Shown here piece after piece: positions 1 through 8,301 of a DNA stretch of 64,000 nucleotides. Source of the DNA: Halocaridina rubra. Taxonomy: Eukaryota > Arthropoda > Malacostraca > Decapoda > Atyidae. The stretch spans positions 120,001 to 184,000 of the forward strand of contig JAXCGZ010015128.1 in the NCBI GenBank assembly GCA_037179515.1, read 5' to 3'. Both the position numbers and the translations under genes were made by a program. Every line of letters starts with the position of its first letter. Within the stretch, counting starts at the first letter, position 1. A model generated the notes under the pieces. It did no database searches, was not told the origin of the DNA, and worked only from the letters and a program-made list of their open reading frames with translations.

Positions 1-43
<43 letters not shown>

Positions 44-84
44 GTATATATATATGTATGTATATATATATGTATATATATATG

Positions 85-155
<71 letters not shown>

Positions 156-222
156 GTATATATATATGTATATATATATGTATATATATATGTATATATA
201 TATGTATATATATATGTATATA

Positions 223-316
<94 letters not shown>

Positions 317-333
317 ATGTATATATATGTATA

Positions 334-398
<65 letters not shown>

Positions 399-413
399 GT
401 ATATATATGTATA

Positions 414-498
<85 letters not shown>
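1..498. repeat. (TA)n / (TATG)n imperfect microsatellite
   Basis: Almost pure TA dinucleotides with regularly spaced TG interruptions giving a TATATATATG sub-period at about 140-235 and 310-420. The open frames through it are only Tyr/Ile/Val/Met/Cys alternation produced by the repeat and are not genes. Confidence 0.97.
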
Positions 499-502
<4 letters not shown>

Positions 503-803
503 TCATACACACGAGAGGCACATTAATTCTACTATACAAGGTCTCCTTAGATTAGGATGTGTGACTTTCAATAGAGACAACAATAATTCTTTTGGATCCT
601 CTCTACTATTCTGTATTCAAGATTTCACACCGACTTCAAATTCTGGGGGCAATCTATAAAAAAAATTGGCTCCTTCCATAAATATGAATTTCATAAACTG
701 TATATCTATCTATATTTTAATTTCTCTAACGATCTCTATCTGTCTGTCTGTGTTTTAATACGCATGGAACTGCGTGGGTGCATATGTGTGCATGTGCTTC
801 TAA
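499..803. other. non-coding stretch downstream of the FkbM gene
   Basis: AT-rich sequence between the microsatellite and the stop codon of the minus-strand FkbM gene. It would be the 3' UTR or flank of that gene. I see no repeat, RNA or coding signal beyond short (CTAT) and (CTGT) runs around 700-755. Confidence 0.5.
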
Positions 804-998
804 TCAACACGCGGCACAACTTTTCTTTCGGAGTAGCTCTGGCCAACCAAACCAAGCATCTTGGATGTTTTTTCCCAAGAATTGGTAACCTTTTCCTTTC
901 AGATACTTGACCAGGTGATGAACACCCTCAGGCACGTGGTTAATTTCAATGCACATCAGTCGAAACTTCACTTTATCCCATGGGAGAGTTTTCAAAAT
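804..998 (-). CDS. FkbM methyltransferase-domain protein (Star-like), last coding exon
   Basis: Terminal exon of the minus-strand gene whose earlier exons are 1854-1638 and 6478-6273. A pyrimidine-rich acceptor (TTTCTTTCAG) ends at 999; translation enters in phase 0 and runs 64 codons to the stop at 804. It supplies the C-terminal end of the FkbM fold, beginning ILKTLPWDKV, then CIEINHVPEG and a final FGWPELLRKK segment. Joined to the preceding exon it reads straight on from the LSLDIEGYE motif, the classical end of an FkbM SAM-dependent methyltransferase domain. Arthropod members are usually named protein Star-like; substrate and reaction are unproven. Confidence is high for the domain, moderate for the family name. 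Confidence 0.85.
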   Translation of the reverse strand: MLKTLPWDKVKFRLMCIEINHVPEGVHHLVKYLKGKGYQFLGKNIQDAWFGWPELLRKKSCAAC

Positions 999-1289
999 CT
1001 GAAAGAAAAAAGAAATTGAGTATTGAAAATGAGTAGAAATTTAATATACGAGAAAGAGATGTAGCACAAGATTATAGCAATAAGTGATTAGTAGTTAATT
1101 CTATGCCTAACTCTCATTAAAACTGCCTTTGGTAATTTATTCGCATGAAATGGTAGCCTGAGATTGACTGTTTCAAAAATAACGATTGAGCCTTTTCATC
1201 TTCATGCAGAGAGAGCATAACAAAGCTGTAATTCCTGTGACATTTTTAAGAAAAAAAATCTTAATTAATTGATAAATTTGTTGTTTTAT

Positions 1290-1394
1290 AAGAAGAAAAT
1301 GAAGGAGGAGGAGGAGGGGGAAGAAGAGGAGGAGGAGGAAGAGGAAGAGGAAGAGGGGGAAGAGGAGGAAGAGGGGGAAGGGGAGGAGGAGGAA
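1290..1394. repeat. polypurine (GGA/GAA)n tract
   Basis: About 100 bases of nearly uninterrupted A/G on the plus strand, built from GGA, GAA and GGGGA steps. It lies in the intron between FkbM exons 1854-1638 and 998-804, so the transcript strand is polypyrimidine. Partial mirror symmetry makes triplex DNA conceivable. Confidence 0.9.
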
Positions 1395-1439
1395 CTACAC
1401 AGATCCACTCGTCCATTTTAATACTCTTTCCTTTCTCTC

Positions 1440-1612
1440 ATATCATTTTTAGGTTTCGCTACTTTGACTGCAGTCTGTCTCTTTAGTTATTTATCATTCT
1501 CTCATTTCAGCCTTGTCTTTAGGCTGCTACTATTTCTTAAATGTTTTCTTTGTGTCTTGGCCTGATTAGGGTCAATCTCTTTGCCTATTCGGTGCCACAA
1601 TCATAAACAAAC
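1440..1612 (+). mobile_element. 3' tail fragment of the Jockey-like LINE family
   Basis: This stretch aligns by eye with the 3' UTR of the LINE at 2745-6036. Shared blocks are TACTTTGACTG, a TTTCWGCCTTGTC block, and the terminal GGTG(T)CACAATCATAAA followed by A-rich sequence. It is a severely 5'-truncated insertion in the FkbM intron, ending about 25 bases before the donor of exon 1854-1638. Confidence 0.65.
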
Positions 1613-1637
1613 AAGCAAATATGAATAGAATACCTAC

Positions 1638-1854
1638 CTTGACCTCATAGCCTTCAATATCAAGAGATAAAAAATCGACCACCGTAACATTGAGAGCTTT
1701 AAGGATGGAGTACAGAGGCAGGGTTTGGACGGTGATAACTGGTTTTTCATCTTTCTTTGAATTACTTAACATAGACAGCCGAGATTTCAGTGCCTCGATC
1801 TTTGTATTTGGCTTCCTCATGATTCGGCTCAGGCCCCCATCTATGCCATCCACT
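1638..1854 (-). CDS. FkbM methyltransferase-domain protein (Star-like), middle exon
   Basis: Internal exon on the minus strand. The acceptor ...TTTTCTCAG ends at 1855 and the donor AAG|GTAGGT lies at 1638/1637. The first base completes a Thr codon left open by exon 6478-6273 (phase 2 to 1), and the exon ends in phase 0, matching the next exon at 998. It encodes about 72 residues: a linker rich in Lys/Ser, then VQTLPLYSIL and VDFLSLDIEGYEVK, the diagnostic post-core motif of FkbM methyltransferases (acidic residues in LDIEG). The intron to the next exon (1637-999) holds a LINE tail and a polypurine tract. Confidence 0.88.
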
Positions 1855-1904
1855 CTGAGAAAATGTAAGTCATTTTATCTAGAAAAAATCTTTTATATTC
1901 ATCA

Positions 1905-1975
1905 TAAGCAATGGCCGATATCCCCCTTGTTAGGGGGTGCTTTAACCAGTCCCTTACATGGGGGATTGCGGCTAT
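1905..1975 (-). mobile_element. possible RTE-like 3' tail relic
   Basis: A GC-rich patch in an AT-rich intron. Its reverse complement contains CACCCCCTAACAAGGGGG followed by a GGCC-containing run, resembling the end of the RTE-like element at 23005-23050 (CACCCCCCTTACAAGGGG). The match is short, so this is tentative. Confidence 0.3.
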
Positions 1976-2027
1976 AGTATTTAATTAAAATTAGAAATAT
2001 AGATCTACAACTTGTCAACATTTGTGC

Positions 2028-2744
2028 AATCTCATCGGAAAATACATCTACCTTTGATCAGACTCATTGGGATACAGATCTATAACTAGCCAACCTCAAT
2101 GAAATACATATCAACAATTGGTCAACCTCAGTGGAATATAGATCTACAATTTGTCAACATCTCCTGTTTATCCATTTTGGAACACAGAGTTACAGCTGGT
2201 CAACCTCATTGGCACACAGCTCTACAACTGATCACCATTCCTGGAACACATATTTACAGTTTGTCAGCTTCAGTGGAACACAGATCGACAGGTTGGTATC
2301 CTCACTGAAACTCAAATTGACAGCTGGTCAACTTCACTGGAATACAGAGCTCCAACTGGAAAATAACTCTAGAACACAGATTTATAAGTAGTCAACCTCA
2401 CTGGAACATAAATGTTCAGCTGATTAGCCTCAATGTCACAGATCTAGAGGTGGCCAACTTCACTGGAAAACAGCTCTACATTTGGTTAGCGTCACTGGAA
2501 CATATATACAATTAGTCAGCCTCTCTGAAACACAGAGCTACAAGTGGTAAGCTTCACTGGAACACACATCTACAACTAGTCAACTTCATTGCAACACAGA
2601 TTTATTGCTGATCATCCTCAGGGTAATATAGAACTACCTATGGCCTACTTCGCTAGAACACAGGTCTACATTTGAACAGCCTCACTAAGACAATGATATA
2701 CAACTGGTACCCATCACTGGAACACAGATCTGCAGCGGTTCTTT
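2028..2744. repeat. 32-bp minisatellite with ~190-bp higher-order period (left part)
   Basis: Diverged tandem copies of a 32-base unit of the type TCAACCTCACTGGAACACAG + ATCTACAACTGG. Variant units recur in order about every 190 bases, six units apart: the CTGATYANCC variant starts at 2228, 2420 and 2608, and again at 6099 beyond the inserted LINE. Any apparent reading frames here are incidental. Confidence 0.85.
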
Positions 2745-5700
2745 TCTCATGCCTGCATTCACACTGGATATTGTGGCGTATTCATTACACATCTCTTGCT
2801 ATTCTATTACATTTGGCAAGTCACAACATTCCCCACATCTGTCTATTTTTCTCTCTCTTTTCCTCACATTTGTTATTATTTATGGAAGGTCCCCAGCTAA
2901 TGGCCCCAGTACCCGGCATAGAGGAGTGCGAAGAATCTCCGGGGATCGTGTTGACTCCACTTTTGGCTTGAGGGCAGACATGCCTGGTGGTAGTAATGGT
3001 TCTGCCCTTAACCTTGCACCTCCCAATAGATCTGCTTCTTTCACTCTTCACTATTCTAACATTCGTGGGCTGAACTCTAACCTTTCGTCTGTTGAACAGC
3101 ACTTGGGTACTTTCCTACCTAACCTCCTCCTCCTATCTGAAACCCAGCTGTCTATACATGCTTCCAATGACCCATTTCAAATCTCTCACTCTAATCTGTA
3201 TACTCATATTTGTTCCAAAGGTGGGGTCTATGCCTACTGCAACACTAACACTCCTACTGCGAATCTCTTGGACCTTGAAGCTCCTGACTTTGATGTTCTC
3301 TGTATAAAAGTCTATCTCTCCACTACCACTATCTTCCTTAGCTTCTGCTACGGTTCTCCAAACTCCACCGAGTTTGTGTCTTTCTTTGAATATCTGTCCT
3401 CGTGGCATGAGTCCTTGCTATCTTCTCACCCAAATGCCAAAGTTCTCTACATTGGAGACTCAATATACACCACAGTGAGTGCTTAATTCTTCTCACACTG
3501 ATGTGGGAGGAAGTGAGACCCTTGCTTTCTCTATTAATCATGATCTGGAGCAAAGTATCAAACATCCTACTCGTGTTCCTGATCATCATGAACATGCAGC
3601 AAACACTCTTGACCTATTTTTTACTTCTAACCCTTCAAACTACTCTTATTCTGTGCTTTCCCCTCTTGGTAAATCTGACCACTCTATGATCTCAGCCTCT
3701 TCCATTTTCGCTCCCCCTCCACCAATCACTCCTACTCAGCGCCGCCTTTGGCATTTTGAGCATACCCAACATGAAATTTTGCATAGCTTCCATGGGATGA
3801 CTACTACTTTCGGTCCAGCAACCCTGATAAGGTAGCTCTAAAAGTTGCCGAGATCATGACCTCGGGAATGGAGGCATACATCCCCTCTTCTACAAAAACT
3901 TTTTCTCCCCCGAAACCTTGGTTTGACCGTGCCTGCTCCATGTTTATCCCGGCTAGGAATTGGGCACACCGATCTTACCAAGCATTTCCTTCCGATATAA
4001 CTCGCTCTGCTTTTATTGTAACTAGGAATCACTGTACTGCTCAGATTCGAAGGTCTAAGGCTTCCTTTATAAGAAGGAAAGTTGATGACCTTAACTCCTC
4101 TCCCACTGACGAGTGCTTCTGATCCTTAGCGAAAAACCTCTCCAAAAGCTTCTGTAACTCAAGCTTTCCCCCTCCCATTCGTTCTGATGGTTCTATAGTT
4201 TGCTCTCCCACTGACAAATCCACTCTCTTTGGCTCTCATTTTTCTTCCAACTCATCTATAAACGATTCCAGTGCACCTGTTCCTCAATCTTTACCCCTCT
4301 CTAACCCTATACCCCCCCTTATCCTTTCTTCATGCAAAGTTCATAAGGTTCTTCGCTCGCTAAAGACGAACAAGGCATCTGGTCCCAATGGTATCCCTGC
4401 AAGGTTCTTTAAGGAGTTTGCAGATGAACTGGCTCCCGTGCTTTGCCATCTTTTTCACCTCATTCTGTCAACCAGTATCTATCCTTCATCTTGGAAGCAT
4501 GCTCTAGTTCAACCTGTTCCTAAGAAGGGTGACTGCTCTATTCCTTCAAACTACTGACCAATTGCCCTAACCTCCTCTATTGCTAAAATTTTCAAAACTT
4601 GGCTCAATGCTCACTTCTTGAAATGCTTTGAATCTAACTCGTGTATCTCTGATCACCAGTACGGCTTCCGCAAGGCAAGATCCACTGGTGATCTCCTGTC
4701 CTATCTTACTCATGTATGGACATCTTCTCTGAGGATCTATGGGGAAGCCTCTGTCGTCGCCCTTGATATATCTAAGGCTTTTGGCAGTCTGGCACAAGGC
4801 TCTGTTGGCCAAACTCCCTGCCTATGGCTTTACCCCTTCTTTCTGTTCTCTGCTTTCCAGTTTTCTTGCTGACCATTTTATATCTGTAGTTGTTGTTGAT
4901 GCAACATCTGGCTCTTTCTCTGTTACCAGTGGTGTTCCACAGGGCTCTGTTCTTTCATGTACTCTGTTCCTTCTCTTTATCAATGATCTTCAAAGTCCCC
5001 ATCTTCCTCTCTTTTTCATGCCTTTGTTGATGAAACTTCACTTTTCCTCTGCCTTTTCTTCACAACCTTCATCTGTTACTCGTAATCAATCTCGTATCGC
5101 TCTTTCTTCTACTCTTAACTCCGATTTGCAGAGAGTATCTGAGTAGGGCACTCAAAATTTAGTTAAATTCAATGCCTCCAAGATGCAGTTTCTGGCTATC
5201 TCTTTTTCTTCTTCTCCTCCTGATAACCCTATTGTCCTTGAAACTAACGAAATTTACCCTCTTAATTCTGTCACCCTATTAGGAATCCATATAGTCTCCA
5301 ACTTGTCTTGGAAGAATCACATAATCCAAATTTCTAAATTTTCATAAAAAAAAATTGGGGTTTTGTTTCGTTTTTGTCATTACTTTTCCTCTTTACAGTT
5401 GCTTAAAATTTACAGAGGTCTTATCCGTCCCTGCTTACAATACTGCTCACACATCTGGAGTGTTTCTTCTTATACTTGTCATCTTGATAGGGTTGAATCT
5501 AAGGCAGTCCGACTCATTAATGATCCTTCTCTTACTTCTAATCTAGATTCTCTCTCTCTTCGCCGTAAGGTATCTTCCCTTTCTCTTTTCTATCGTTACT
5601 ACTTCCATTGCTGCTCTGATGATTTGGCGAGTTGCATTCCCCCCCCACTGCCGAGGCCGCGTAACACTCTCCAAGCGGCCTCATATCACAGGTACTGTGT

Positions 5701-6036
5701 GGAGATTTGTGGCTCGCGGATTGGTTGGTGCAGCGATTGCTTCTTCCCATCTACCTCCAGACTCTGGAACTCTCTTCCTCCTTCTGGCTTTCCTAATTCT
5801 TATGAATTGAAAAAGCAGATCTATCGTTATCTCAGAGCCTAGTCCTCCATATCTCTGGGTCCTCTGTACTTTGACTGTTTTTTCTATCTGTCGTTTTCCT
5901 TTGCGTGACATTAACTCATTTCTGCCTTGTCCTTAACATTTCTCTTTTCCTTCGTCTCGGTACTTTCTTGTGTCCGGGCCTATATTGATGAGGGCTGTTT
6001 CTGCCTGTTCCGGTGTCACACTCATAAAAAAAAAAG
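2745..6036 (+). mobile_element. degenerate Jockey/CR1-group LINE inserted in the minisatellite
   Basis: A non-LTR retrotransposon relic of about 3.3 kb. In order: a short N-terminal region; an endonuclease with LHYSNIRGLNSN and LLLSETQL (from about 3050) and the C-terminal GKSDHSM block (3670); RT with KASGPNGIP (4374), the QYGFRKARST block (4660), ALDISKAFG (4770), GVPQGSVL (4930) and a damaged FVDET in place of FADD (about 5025); and a C-terminal block ending in RLWNSLPPSGFPNSYEL (5770-5805). At least six frameshifts and several stops break it. The 3' end is TGTCACACTCATAA plus an A run at 6027-6036. The 32-bp minisatellite resumes immediately on the other side, so this is a clean insertion, now dead. 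Assignment to a precise clade is uncertain. Confidence 0.88.
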
Positions 6037-6260
6037 CTGGCCAACCACACTGGAACAGATCTACAACTAGTCAACTTTACTGCTATACAGATTTACGACT
6101 GATCAGCCTCGGTTAAACAGAGAACTACAGAAGGCCAACGTCACTGGAACACATGTCTACATATGGACGGCCTCACCGGGACATAGATATACAACTGGTC
6201 CCCGTCACTAGAACACAGATCTACAACTGGTCAACCACACTGCAGCACAGTTAGTACATC
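6037..6260. repeat. 32-bp minisatellite (right part)
   Basis: Continuation of the array interrupted at 2744, with units such as TCACTAGAACACAGATCTAC. Its unit order matches the last ~190 bases left of the LINE, as expected for one more higher-order repeat. Confidence 0.85.
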
Positions 6261-6272
6261 TGATCCACTCAC

Positions 6273-6478
6273 GTAAAGAAAACTTCAGAGGGTGAGGTGT
6301 CTGTGGCTAGCGCTGCGTTGATCGTGAAGGCTTTCCTGTGTTTCTGTCTGAGTTCTTGGTACTTGTGTGGGAGAGGCTCGATCAGCAAACCTCTCCAGCC
6401 TAGTTCTCTCTCGAAGTAGAGGGTATTGCTCAGGTGTTCCCCGTCGAGAGCACCAACTTCTATGAAGAATCCGTCTCT
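6273..6478 (-). CDS. FkbM methyltransferase-domain protein (Star-like), SAM-binding exon
   Basis: The most 5' exon of this gene that I can find. The acceptor CTTCAATTTCAG ends at 6479 and the donor is TTTAC|GTGAGTGG (6273/6272). The exon enters in phase 0 and leaves in phase 2. It encodes RDGFFIEVGALDGE, the SAM-binding glycine-rich motif, then NTLYFERELGWRG and LLIEPLP, the acidic motif that contacts the cofactor ribose in this family, and a segment ending DTSPSEVFFT. An upstream start is absent: the N-terminal region (often a membrane anchor in Star-like proteins) must lie in another exon that I could not locate to the right. Intron 6272-1855 holds the minisatellite and a 3.3-kb LINE. Confidence 0.88.
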
Positions 6479-6497
6479 CTGAAATTGAAGCTCCAAT

Positions 6498-6747
6498 TAT
6501 CCAGTGTCGTCGTTTTTATTTTTTATTTTTTATTGTAATTTCACTTTTGTATAGATGTAAACCTCTTTTTTTCCGCACTTAATTGTCGTATATCCAGGTC
6601 ATAGACAGTCACAGGGATTTTTTTTTGAACGTTATTGAATTAATTTAGTATTCCTAATTCATGTATGACTTATATTTTTATGTTATCATGGGAAAAGTGT
6701 GTGTTTGTTTTAATTTTACTATTTAAAACCTTATAATAAATAAATAA

Positions 6748-6839
<92 letters not shown>

Positions 6840-7040
6840 CAGTTTCTCATGTCATTAGCGATTCAATTGGGCAATTAATATGGGGATAGTAATTTCCTAT
6901 AGGTGTGCCATATTATTCAGCCACTGCCTGGAGATTACTTGGTCCATGTGATTGGATAGGGGGGTTGGACTTCGGCTATATGGTAGGTATTTAGCCGGGT
7001 TCCAGTGCTATCACTGTCACATGCCTCTGCCATTCATTAG
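6498..7040. other. non-coding intron or intergenic sequence
   Basis: AT-rich sequence with an (AT)n run at 6751-6836 and, at about 6838-7040, a more GC-rich unclassified block ending CATTCATTAGAGAACTTTAA just before the (CA)n. I found no upstream FkbM exon and no ZIP13 first exon here. Confidence 0.45.
6738..6836. repeat. (TAAA)n then (AT)n microsatellite
   Basis: Four TAAA steps lead directly into about 85 bases of perfect AT dinucleotide. Confidence 0.97.
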
Positions 7041-7066
7041 AGAACTTTAACACACACACACACACA

Positions 7067-7160
<94 letters not shown>
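7041..7160. repeat. (CA)n microsatellite
   Basis: Nearly perfect CA repeat with one TCA interruption. It forms the 5' junction of LINE copy A; the same (CA)n bounds every later copy of this LINE. Confidence 0.98.
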
Positions 7161-7162
<2 letters not shown>

Positions 7163-7173
7163 AACAGCATATG

Positions 7174-7775
7174 CAGCATATGCATTCTTATCAAATGTAA
7201 GGGTAGTCTTCAGGCACATGGACAAGGAAATGTTCAGAAATATTTATGTAACCTATGTGAGGCCAAAACTCGAATATGCAGCCCCCTTTTGGAATCCGCA
7301 CTTGAAAAAGCACATAGCTAAGCTTGAAAAAGTTCAAAGACATGCCACGAAACTGGTGCCAGAAATACGCAATCTCGGTTATGATGAGAGGCTGAGGGAA
7401 TTAGACTTGCCATCACTCGAAGCTAGAAGAGTAAGGGGGGATATGGTGACAGTCTTTAAATTCCTTCATGGTTATGATAGAGTGGATAGGGATGGATATT
7501 TCAATATGGCTGGCTCTAGAACTAGAGGTCATAGTTTGAAGCTTCGTAAGAAAACTTGTTTGCAGGATGTAAGGAAATACTTTTTCAGTGTAAGAGTAGT
7601 TGATAATTGGAATTCGCTAAGCGAGGAGGTAGTTAATGCTATCTCAATCCATAGTTTTAAGGACAGGTATGATAAGTATCACTAAGTCTAAAAATGGAAC
7701 CGATCAGGAGACGGGAAGATACGAGCTTTGGGCTCTTTCCCGTAAACACAATTAGGTAATCACAATTAGGTAATC
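7174..7775 (+). mobile_element. CR1/L2-like LINE copy A, 5'-truncated
   Basis: The terminal ~600 bases of the LINE whose best copy is 7835-10979. It starts inside the RT thumb region (YAFLSNVR...), stays open for 155 codons from 7218 to 7685, then has the 3' UTR with the ACGGGAA / TTCCCGT hairpin and two AATTAGGTAAT terminal repeats. It is bounded on both sides by (CA)n. The 5' junction has a small AGCATATGC duplication. Confidence 0.93.
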
Positions 7776-7788
7776 ACACACACACACA

Positions 7789-7834
<46 letters not shown>
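7776..7834. repeat. (CA)n microsatellite between LINE copies A and B
   Basis: CA dinucleotides with one CC interruption, lying between the 3' repeats of copy A and the 5' end of copy B. Confidence 0.97.
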
Positions 7835-7839
<5 letters not shown>

Positions 7840-8301
7840 GGGAAATATTGTTGAGAAAAAAAAGTCTAAAAGACCTTCAAGAATGCAAAGAAGTGTTTAT
7901 TAGACGATACAGAACACAGGAAGAGATGTGAAAGATCAAAAACTTGTTGCAAGAGGCAAGAAGGTTAAATGATGAAAGAAATGAAGAAGAGAAGAAAAAT
8001 TTTCGCTACAGAATACTTCCAGACAAAGGGGAGATAAAGAAGATAATGCCAGAAGATCAGGGGATGGGGCCTCATTAAGATTGTTATACACAAATGCTGA
8101 TGGATTAGCTGGTAAGGCAGTAGAATTAAAAGATAGGATTCACAACAGTAAGGCAGATATAGTAGCAATTACAGAGACTAAGTTGAGTGAGGACATAAAC
8201 AGTGTCACAGTTTTTCCTAAGGGCTTCAGAATACTAAGGGTTGAAAGGGTGGAGGGATAGCACTGCTCATAAGTGAGAGGATTCAAGTTGAAGAAATAAA
8301 C

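Noticed and set aside
30..555. Overlapping long frames of Tyr/Ile/Val/Met
   Set aside because: Translation of the (TA)n/(TATG)n tract in several frames; no real gene. The same holds for Tyr-Ile frames at 34276-34536, 36340-36658, 36801-36986, 37599-37874, 48541-48752 and 54870-55202.
804..830. C-terminal CAAX-type prenylation signal (ending CAAC) in the FkbM protein
   Set aside because: The sequence does have Cys four residues from the end, but a final Cys is an uncommon X residue and family members are not known to me to be prenylated.
2028..2744. Regularly spaced repeats resembling a CRISPR array
   Set aside because: The units are contiguous 32-bp tandem copies with no unique spacers, in a eukaryotic context; it is a minisatellite.
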